Origin: Candidatus Methanophagales archaeon
Lineage (GTDB): Archaea; Halobacteriota; Syntropharchaeia; Alkanophagales; Methanospirareceae
Length of the DNA: 9,499 nucleotides
Assembly (NCBI GenBank): GCA_021159475.1
Contig: JAGGRS010000144.1
Location: 1 to 9,499, forward strand
Direction: 5' to 3'
Shown: in pieces, positions 4,853 to 9,499 of the stretch
Layout: each line of letters begins with the position of its first letter
Numbering within the stretch: position 1 is the first letter of the stretch
Notes under the pieces: model-generated
Told to the model about the DNA's origin: nothing
The model's database searches: none
What the model saw: only the letters and a program-made list of their open reading frames with translations
Made by a program: the position numbers and the translations under genes

Positions 4853-7501
4853 ATGAAAATGACGAAAGAGGAGGAGAAGGAGAAAACGAAAGAGAAGGAT
4901 ACCATTTATCTCGTGCCACACACGCATTATGACGCCATCTGGGTCTTTACAAAGGAGGATTACTTCTATATCAACCTCATGCTGATACTGCGTGAAGTTG
5001 CCAGGCTCGTTGAGGAGACCGATTACAAGTTCCTTATTGAGCAGACTTTCCTGCTTGAGGAGCTGGAGAAGCGGTATCCAGAGCTATTCGCACGGATTGC
5101 GGAACAGATAAAGAGGGGTAAGATCGAGATTGCCGATGGCGAATACCTGATGGCAGATACAATGCTCCCGGACGGTGAGACGCTTATAAGAGAGATAGCG
5201 GAGGGTAAGAGATACGTGAAGCAGAAGTTTGGTGTTGATGTTCCGGTGATGTGGCAGGCGGATAGTTTTGGGTTGAATGCTCAGCTACCGCAGATATACC
5301 GGAAATCCGGTTACAGGTATGTTGCATTCAGGCGAGGGACGCCGAAGAGGAAGCCATCGGAGTTCCTGTGGGAAGGGCTTGATGGCACACGGATTTTGAC
5401 ACACTGGATGCCTCTGGGTTACAGGGCGGGTCTGGACCTGACGAAGCTGGAGGAGAGCTATAAGAAGCTGAAAGAGGTTGCTGCAACTTCACATATCCTG
5501 ATGCCTTCCGGCAGTGGCGTTACACTACCACAGCCAGAGACCCCGGAGGTGGTGAATGCCTGGAATAAGGAGAGGGGAGATATAGCGGAGCTGAAGATAG
5601 CAACGCCACGAGAATTCTTCGAGTCGTTAGAGACCGAGCTAAAGGAGAAGAAACTGGAGCTGGAAGTGCGAAGAGGTGAGATGTACTCAGGGCGATACTC
5701 GGAGGTCTTCCCGAATTGTAGTTCGAGCAGGATGTGGATAAAACAGGGGCTCTGTGAATACGAGAGCTGGTTGACATGCTGCGAGCGGTGGGCTACCATC
5801 GCATCACTCGTGAATAACTATTACCCCTCTGAAGAGTTGAGGAACTGCTGGCGGAAGATACTGTTCATTGCGTTTCATGATGTCGTTCCCGGTACCGGTA
5901 TGGACCGTGGTTATGATGAAGTGAAGCAATATCGGGGTTTCATCACCGCTGAGATGTCCAATCGCTGCGCTCGTGTGCATTCACGAATAATAGAGAGTGA
6001 GCATAAATCAGGGAAGGGAGAGAGTGCCGATGTTGGCGATATAATCGTGTTTAACTCGCTCTCATGGGAAGTGAAGAACTGGATAGAGATGGATTTGACA
6101 TTTGATAAGGGCAAGGTGGTAACGATAAAGGGGTTAAAGAGCGGTGAAGAGGAGATAGATGTGGAGATAATAAAGTTCGCAAGGTATGAAGATGACTCAT
6201 TGCGTTATGCACGAATAGGTTTCGTCCCCACAGTGCCTCCGATGGGATATAAGGTGTATAAGATACTGGAACGAGAGCCCAAGCGTTACCGTTTTGACCC
6301 GAATTTCATACTCATCAGGGGCAATACGATAGAGAACAGGTTCTTTGGCGTGGAGATAGAGCCCGCTACGGGTCTTATAGCGGTATCTATTGACGGGGAC
6401 GAGGAGCACGAGTGGGTATGCACGGGGAACGAACTGGTGCTGGAGGAAGAAGCAGGCGACCTTTATTACCACCGGCAGATGCTGGATATCCCCCTGAAGA
6501 CCGAGAGTGGAGAGGGGATAAAATACGGTGCTTTCAGGGTGAAGAACTTTTACATAGCAAAGAGCCCGCTGAGGCGAGTTATTAATGTGGAGACCGATTA
6601 TTTCTCACTCCGCTGGCCTTATAGACTCACTGACAAACTCCCGCCACTTATGTGGCGACATAGATTCCTCGAATGCACAAAGAAGATAATCGTTTACAAA
6701 GACATACCGCGAATAGACTTCGTTACGAAGGTGGTGGACAAACATCCAAGAGCACGACTCAGGGTCAGATTCTCCACAGCCATGAAATCGCCCACCTATG
6801 TCTGCGGCTCCCAGTTTGGCGCTGTATCGCGTCCAACGGATATGTGGTATTATAATCCAGAAGATGGTGAGGAATGGGTTGAGAAGCCCTGTGGAGCTTT
6901 TCCCTCTCTTAGATGGTTCGATTATTCTGATGCGGATAAGGACTTGGGCTTAACGGTGATACACAGTGGTACGCCCGAGAGCGAGGTGAGAGATGGCGCT
7001 CTATATTTGACATTGCTCAGAAGCGTCTCTATGCTATCCTCTGATGGCAAGACCGGACCTGCAATCCCGGTGCCGGATGCACGCGAGTTGAGAAGATACA
7101 CATTCAGATATGCCATTTACCCGCATCGTGGCGATTGGAAGAGCGCTTATAGCTACCGGCAGGCGCAGGAGTTCAATTGCGCTCTTTATGGGATGCAATT
7201 GAGAGAGGGTGAGAAGCTCCCGCATGAGAAGAGTTTCTTGAGTATTGAGCCGGAGAATGTGGTTCTATCGGCATTAAAAGTTGCGGATGACGGCGATGGC
7301 ATAATTCTGAGATTCTATGAAGCGGCGGGAGAAGATACAGATGCGGAGATAACGTTCTTCAGAGAGCCCGCTGAGGTCAAGGTTGTGAATCTACTGGAAT
7401 ATGAGGACGAGGAAGTTAGCAAAGGGCTGCAGATGGAGGGTAATCGTATAAAATTGAATGTGAAGCCTTTTGAGATTGTTACACTAAGATTGCGATTCTG
7501 A
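4853..7501 (+). CDS. Glycoside hydrolase family 38 alpha-mannosidase-like enzyme
   Basis: 882 residues, in the normal range for GH38. The retaining, zinc-dependent catalytic domain covers about 17-290: HTHYDAIW at 23-30 supplies zinc ligands H25 and D27 (family HxHxDxxW), and WQADSFGLNAQLPQI supplies the nucleophile/zinc ligand D137. The helical middle domain (about 290-390) has SRMWIKQGLCEYESWL from 292 and the fourth zinc ligand in AFHDVVPGTG (H342-D343). The rest, to FEIVTLRLRF at the end, is the beta-rich C-terminal region and looks complete. There is no signal peptide, only a charged 16-residue leader (MKMTKEEEKEKTKEKD), so it is probably cytosolic. The natural substrate is unknown: candidates are alpha-mannosides from N-glycans, surface polysaccharides or storage glycans. 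The gene stands alone with its own upstream region, and an IS end lies 6 bp past its stop. Confidence 0.9.
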   Translation: MKMTKEEEKEKTKEKDTIYLVPHTHYDAIWVFTKEDYFYINLMLILREVARLVEETDYKFLIEQTFLLEELEKRYPELFARIAEQIKRGKIEIADGEYLMADTMLPDGETLIREIAEGKRYVKQKFGVDVPVMWQADSFGLNAQLPQIYRKSGYRYVAFRRGTPKRKPSEFLWEGLDGTRILTHWMPLGYRAGLDLTKLEESYKKLKEVAATSHILMPSGSGVTLPQPETPEVVNAWNKERGDIAELKIATPREFFESLETELKEKKLELEVRRGEMYSGRYSEVFPNCSSSRMWIKQGLCEYESWLTCCERWATIASLVNNYYPSEELRNCWRKILFIAFHDVVPGTGMDRGYDEVKQYRGFITAEMSNRCARVHSRIIESEHKSGKGESADVGDIIVFNSLSWEVKNWIEMDLTFDKGKVVTIKGLKSGEEEIDVEIIKFARYEDDSLRYARIGFVPTVPPMGYKVYKILEREPKRYRFDPNFILIRGNTIENRFFGVEIEPATGLIAVSIDGDEEHEWVCTGNELVLEEEAGDLYYHRQMLDIPLKTESGEGIKYGAFRVKNFYIAKSPLRRVINVETDYFSLRWPYRLTDKLPPLMWRHRFLECTKKIIVYKDIPRIDFVTKVVDKHPRARLRVRFSTAMKSPTYVCGSQFGAVSRPTDMWYYNPEDGEEWVEKPCGAFPSLRWFDYSDADKDLGLTVIHSGTPESEVRDGALYLTLLRSVSMLSSDGKTGPAIPVPDARELRRYTFRYAIYPHRGDWKSAYSYRQAQEFNCALYGMQLREGEKLPHEKSFLSIEPENVVLSALKVADDGDGIILRFYEAAGEDTDAEITFFREPAEVKVVNLLEYEDEEVSKGLQMEGNRIKLNVKPFEIVTLRLRF

Positions 7502-7507
7502 AATTTA

Positions 7508-7537
7508 TGTTATAGTCAACCAGATGCTACACACATC
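7508..7537 (+). repeat. Left terminal inverted repeat of the IS
   Basis: Begins TGTTATAGTCAACC and includes CTACACACATC. It matches the reverse complement of 9016-9045 at 19 of 30 positions; the outer six bases are identical and so is an inner ACACA block. The transposase stop codon (7516-7518) lies inside this repeat. Confidence 0.72.
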
Positions 7538-8268
7538 AGTCTCCTCTCATACTCATCTGGAGATAGACCATCCAGCCCTTGATGTGGAGCATCATTGTAT
7601 GCTGAGATAACCTCTTCCAAAACCATCGTCAATTCCTCCACATCCTTCCATTCCCTCTCTGCCAGCATCTCTTTTAATCTTCTCACAAACCTCTCAGCGA
7701 TTCCGTTTGTGGCAGGTCTATGCCGTGTAATTCTCACGTGCACAATCCCTTTACCCCTGCACAGTCGCTGAAAAGCCTCAGCAACAAATTGTTTTCCATT
7801 ATCAGAGATGATATACTTCAATTCCGGTGGTAACCGATTCTCCAAGGCTTTAATCACATCATCTGCGGTAACCTTCCTCCCTTTTATAAGCACGGGCAAA
7901 CCGAGGCATTTTCTTGTGCAATTATCGATGATCACCAATATTGCCACAAGGGAGATGATAACGACATTCATCTTCTCTTTGATTTCTCTTCGCTTATTCC
8001 TCCACTTTTCATCCTCTTTAGCCCTTTTAGCCTTTAATTCTTTCCTTTTAGCTCTTCTTCTCCTCCATTCTTCATCGCTCATCTTCTTCTCCAATCTAAA
8101 TCTTTTCTTCTCATCCTTTGACAGTTCTTTCCATCTCTTTTTCTGTTTTATCCTATCTTCGCGGTATTTCCGCCATTCTTCATCTTCTTTCCTTCGTTCT
8201 ATCCTTATCCTCCTTCTCCAAGCCCTTAACTCCTCTTCTTCACGTTTTATTTCCGCCTTCCTCCCCAT
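7516..8268 (-). CDS. IS481-like transposase, C-terminal part (charged insert plus D...E catalytic half)
   Basis: 250 residues in the -1 frame relative to the upstream half. Residues 1-100 are almost all K, R and E with regularly spaced W, forming a probable long helix or coiled coil. A motif like xDE(E/K)WRxxR recurs at about 28, 64 and 85. The retroviral-integrase core follows: VAILVIIDNCTRKCLGLPV (108-126), ISDNGKQF with catalytic D156, and RPATNGIAERFVRRLKE with catalytic E192. The 35 residues between D156 and E192 make a classic DD35E arrangement. The end (AYNDAPHQGLDGLSPDEYERR) is typical. The ATG at 8268 has GAGGAG directly abutting it, too close for a good ribosome site, so independent translation is doubtful; the first catalytic Asp lies in the other ORF. 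Confidence 0.85.
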   Translation of the reverse strand: MGRKAEIKREEEELRAWRRRIRIERRKEDEEWRKYREDRIKQKKRWKELSKDEKKRFRLEKKMSDEEWRRRRAKRKELKAKRAKEDEKWRNKRREIKEKMNVVIISLVAILVIIDNCTRKCLGLPVLIKGRKVTADDVIKALENRLPPELKYIISDNGKQFVAEAFQRLCRGKGIVHVRITRHRPATNGIAERFVRRLKEMLAEREWKDVEELTMVLEEVISAYNDAPHQGLDGLSPDEYERRLMCVASG

Positions 8269-8960
8269 CTCCTCAATATTGGTCTTTTTACTATCCCCCG
8301 CTCATCTCCCTTATCCTTATTATTCCTCATCAAGACATAGGCATCAATCTTTTCGTCATAACTCAGTTTTTCCTGCGAGAATATGACCAATCCTCTGTCT
8401 TTAGTCGCCACGGCATCTTCCTCTCCCTTTTTCGGTGACTTCTCGCAAAGCTCATCCATCTGCTGGAAGAAAGCAGAGAAATTTGGTTCATGCACCTCCC
8501 TGGCATGGACGAGACACAGGTCGATATTTATCGTCTTATTCGGTCTATCCGCAGTTGTTCCCCTATTCTTCCGCTTCTTCTTCCTTTCCCCGTTCTTCCA
8601 CAGCCCGTGCCTCTTCAACACGTTTCTCACGGTTTCTATTGCAACAACCCTCTCCCAGCCATGTTCCTTCCATATCCACTGCGCTATCCGCTTCTTTCCC
8701 CAGTCAGGATGCTCCCTTCTCAGCTCGATAATCCTCCTCTTGATCCCTGAGTCTATGGTGCAAGGGTGATGCACAGCATGGCTCCTCGGCTCACGAAGCC
8801 CTTCTACGCCTTCCTTCTCGTATCGGGGCTTCCACCGATAGTAGGTGCTGCGCGAGACCCTTGCTCTTCTGCACGCTTCTGAAACGTTCCCCAGTCGCTC
8901 AACCAGTTCGAACAAGTATATTCGCTGTTGAAAGGTAGTTTGGGGATAATATACTGCCAT
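8247..8960 (-). CDS. IS481-like transposase, N-terminal part (HTH domains and first catalytic Asp)
   Basis: 237 residues, ATG at 8960. A first helix-turn-helix at about 12-50 (GNVSEACRRARVSRSTYYRW) is followed by GLREPRSHAVHHP and a second DNA-binding region at about 72-125 (HPDWGKKRIAQWI...VRNVLKRHGLW). DRPNKTINIDLCLVHA (138-153) carries the probable first catalytic aspartate, D147. AAAGGAGG (8970-8977) sits 9 nt before the ATG, and a TATA box lies further up. The frame ends at 8247-8249 and overlaps the second half by 22 nt. Adding one base in the A5 run (8285-8289, T on the plus strand) or the G5 run (8295-8299, C on the plus strand) would join the two halves into one protein. Thus either a mutation has inactivated this copy or a -1 frameshift is used. 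Confidence 0.85.
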   Translation of the reverse strand: MAVYYPQTTFQQRIYLFELVERLGNVSEACRRARVSRSTYYRWKPRYEKEGVEGLREPRSHAVHHPCTIDSGIKRRIIELRREHPDWGKKRIAQWIWKEHGWERVVAIETVRNVLKRHGLWKNGERKKKRKNRGTTADRPNKTINIDLCLVHAREVHEPNFSAFFQQMDELCEKSPKKGEEDAVATKDRGLVIFSQEKLSYDEKIDAYVLMRNNKDKGDERGIVKRPILRRWGGRRK

Positions 8961-8969
8961 CTCCAGGTT

Positions 8970-9010
8970 CCTCCTTTACATAGAAGTGGGTACGGGAAGC
9001 TTTATATAAG
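8970..9010 (-). promoter_or_regulatory. Transposase promoter and ribosome-binding site
   Basis: On the minus strand CTTATATAAAGC (8999-9010) is a strong archaeal TATA box. About 22 nt further on, AAAGGAGG (8970-8977) is a near-perfect Shine-Dalgarno site with 9 nt spacing to the ATG at 8960. The element therefore carries its own expression signals. Confidence 0.6.
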
Positions 9011-9015
9011 TATAA

Positions 9016-9045
9016 GGTGTGTTTCCTATCAAGATAGCCATAACA
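9016..9045 (-). repeat. Right terminal inverted repeat of the IS
   Basis: Read on the minus strand it begins TGTTATGGCTATCTTGATAG and continues with AAACACACC, pairing with the left end at 19 of 30 positions. It lies just upstream of the transposase TATA box. Confidence 0.72.
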
Positions 9046-9155
9046 AAATCTTCTAAATGCTTATCTTCCCAAGCATAATTTCTCTGATAATCTGGAATAG
9101 AAAAAATCCTATTTCCCTCGAACAAATCACTCAAATGGTAAATTCCGTCTTTCAT
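9046..9155 (-). pseudogene. DUF262 (GmrSD N-terminal-like) gene, truncated after 36 codons by the IS
   Basis: On the minus strand an excellent Shine-Dalgarno site (AAGGAGGT, 9164-9171) lies 8 nt before ATG 9155. The peptide runs MKDGIYHLSDLFEGNRIFSI and then PDYQRNYAWEDKHLEDF. This matches the start of DUF262 proteins: L.DLF...FSIPDYQR.YAWE, with the IPxYQRxYxW signature at about 20-29. The family includes GmrSD, a restriction system acting on glucosylated phage DNA, and other defence proteins; some are ParB/Srx-like nucleases. Native sequence stops at the IS end (9045). The frame then reads into the IS and stops at 8976 after 59 codons. Full members are several hundred residues long, so this copy cannot work. 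The rest of the gene is not on the far side of the IS. Confidence 0.82.
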
Positions 9156-9186
9156 TATCTTCTACCTCCTTTTCCATAAGACAACT

Positions 9187-9250
9187 TATATCCGAACCCG
9201 CTTCGCATATTCCTACGATTTGTCGATATATCCGAACGTGGTTCGCACAT
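9187..9250. repeat. Pair of 24-bp palindromic repeats upstream of the DUF262 start
   Basis: Copies at 9187-9210 and 9227-9250 share 20 of 24 bases, with plus-strand pattern TATATCCGAAC....TTCGCA..AT. Each has internal dyad symmetry; the distal copy contains a perfect CGAAC-GTG-GTTCG. The 40-bp offset is not a multiple of three, so the repeat works at DNA or RNA level, not as protein. The nearer copy lies 32 nt upstream of the DUF262 ATG. A pair of operator sites for a repressor is one reading; a short dispersed intergenic repeat is another. Confidence 0.5.
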
Positions 9251-9438
9251 ACATCCCCCTGGTCGAACTTCTCCATCTTTAATTTTAATCGTCTTCCCCG
9301 CCCCCTTATCTGTAAGTTATCCAACTGACTTTTAATCTTACCCATATCCCTATTACTCACATGCGTATACCCTAAACCCTCCCGAGTTCCTGAATATACC
9401 TTAACTCAATCTCTCTTAAACGCCTCCTCCTCGCTCAA
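9251..9438. other. Intergenic or decayed stretch without a recognisable gene
   Basis: No convincing gene is seen. One minus-strand frame starting at a GTG (9360) stays open to 9127 but has no ribosome site, crosses the out-of-frame palindromic repeats and overlaps the DUF262 start. The same frame continues upstream through two TGA codons (9406-9408 and 9439-9441), so it may be a remnant of the gene whose tail lies at 9439-9499. A G-rich run (GGGGGCGGGG on the minus strand, about 9294-9303) is the only other notable feature. Confidence 0.35.
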
Positions 9439-9499
9439 TCACAGCCGAACGTGAATGCCATTCTCCTTCAGATAGCGTTTGACATCCTGAACTGAGTAT
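9439..9499 (-). CDS. C-terminal tail of an unrecognised gene (partial)
   Basis: From the window edge the minus strand reads YSVQDVKRYLKENGIHVRL and then TGA (9439-9441). Codon use resembles that of the surrounding genes, and the peptide looks like a natural helical end, but 19 residues are too few to assign a family. It lies upstream of the DUF262 gene on the same strand and may have preceded it in an operon. The same frame continues past the stop with LSEEEAFKRD before another TGA, so the stop might be a recent mutation. Confidence 0.4.
   Translation of the reverse strand, partial: YSVQDVKRYLKENGIHVRL

Larger units (their letters stand above)
7508..9045 (-). mobile_element. Complete IS481-like insertion sequence, 1538 bp
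   Basis: Both ends begin TGTTAT reading inward, as in IS481/IS3-type elements. The outer 30 bp form imperfect inverted repeats with 19 identical positions and no gap. Between them lies one transposase coding unit on the minus strand, split into two frames, with its own TATA box and Shine-Dalgarno site. The left end lies 6 bp after the GH38 stop codon. The right end interrupts a DUF262 gene. No target-site duplication is seen (TTTA on the left, AAAT on the right), which suggests that one flank has been changed since insertion. Family assignment rests on the DD35E core and the ends. Exact boundaries could shift by a base or two. Confidence 0.83.

Noticed and set aside
7808..8769. Several plus-strand open frames rich in Ser, Phe and Leu within the IS
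   Set aside because: They are complements of the purine-rich transposase coding strand; their composition follows from K/R/E codons read in reverse.
7502..9049. Target-site duplication around the IS
   Set aside because: The bases next to the two ends (TTTA and AAAT) are not direct repeats. An AAAT seen at both sides would need uneven element ends.
9187..9250. Possible CRISPR-like array
   Set aside because: There are only two units with a 16-bp gap and imperfect identity, no further copies and no cas genes in view.
9127..9360. Minus-strand open frame of 77 codons starting with GTG
   Set aside because: It has no ribosome-binding site, runs through DNA-level palindromes in changing frame, overlaps the well-supported DUF262 start by 29 bp and resembles no family known to me.

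Overview
The window looks like a piece of an anaerobic euryarchaeal genome, most likely an ANME-1/Methanophagales-type or related Methanomicrobia lineage. That placement is an inference from gene content and style. The window holds zinc-type ribosomal protein S14 beside S8, an isopentenyl phosphate kinase (archaeal mevalonate route) and a tetraether-lipid-synthase-like radical SAM protein. Codon use is rich in AGA/AGG and ATA, and several starts have archaeal TATA boxes but little or no leader. No rRNA, tRNA or CRISPR array was found.

Layout. 1-236 (-): start of a multi-pass membrane protein, probably the DUF2162 putative transporter family, cut by the window edge. 339-649 (+): decayed N-terminal transposase fragment. 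708-2072 (+): Tes-like radical SAM enzyme. 2133-2288 and 2329-2721 (+): rpsN and rpsH, separated from the rest of the usual spc ribosomal cluster. 2639-3304 (-): unrecognised membrane-anchored protein whose 3' end runs antisense into rpsH. 3375-4211 and 4214-4675 (+): isopentenyl phosphate kinase and a DUF488 protein, only 2 nt apart. 4853-7501 (+): a GH38 alpha-mannosidase-family enzyme. 7508-9045: a complete insertion sequence of about 1.54 kb with imperfect ~30-bp terminal inverted repeats, carrying a DD35E (IS481-like) transposase on the minus strand split into two frames. 9046-9155 (-): first 36 codons of a DUF262 (GmrSD-type) gene, cut by the IS. 9156-9438: a leader-like region with two palindromic 24-bp repeats. 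9439-9499 (-): tail of another gene.

How the genes relate. Two genes bear on archaeal membrane lipids: IPK makes isopentenyl diphosphate, and the Tes-like enzyme would join two isoprenoid chains into tetraether lipids. They are not one operon, since rpsN-rpsH and a divergent gene lie between them. GH38 and DUF488 have no obvious pathway link to their neighbours. The right end is accessory DNA: an IS has removed all but the first 36 codons of a probable defence-type DUF262 gene. The rest of that gene is absent from the other side of the IS, where the intact GH38 stop codon lies only 6 bp from the IS end, so the insertion was probably followed by a deletion or rearrangement.
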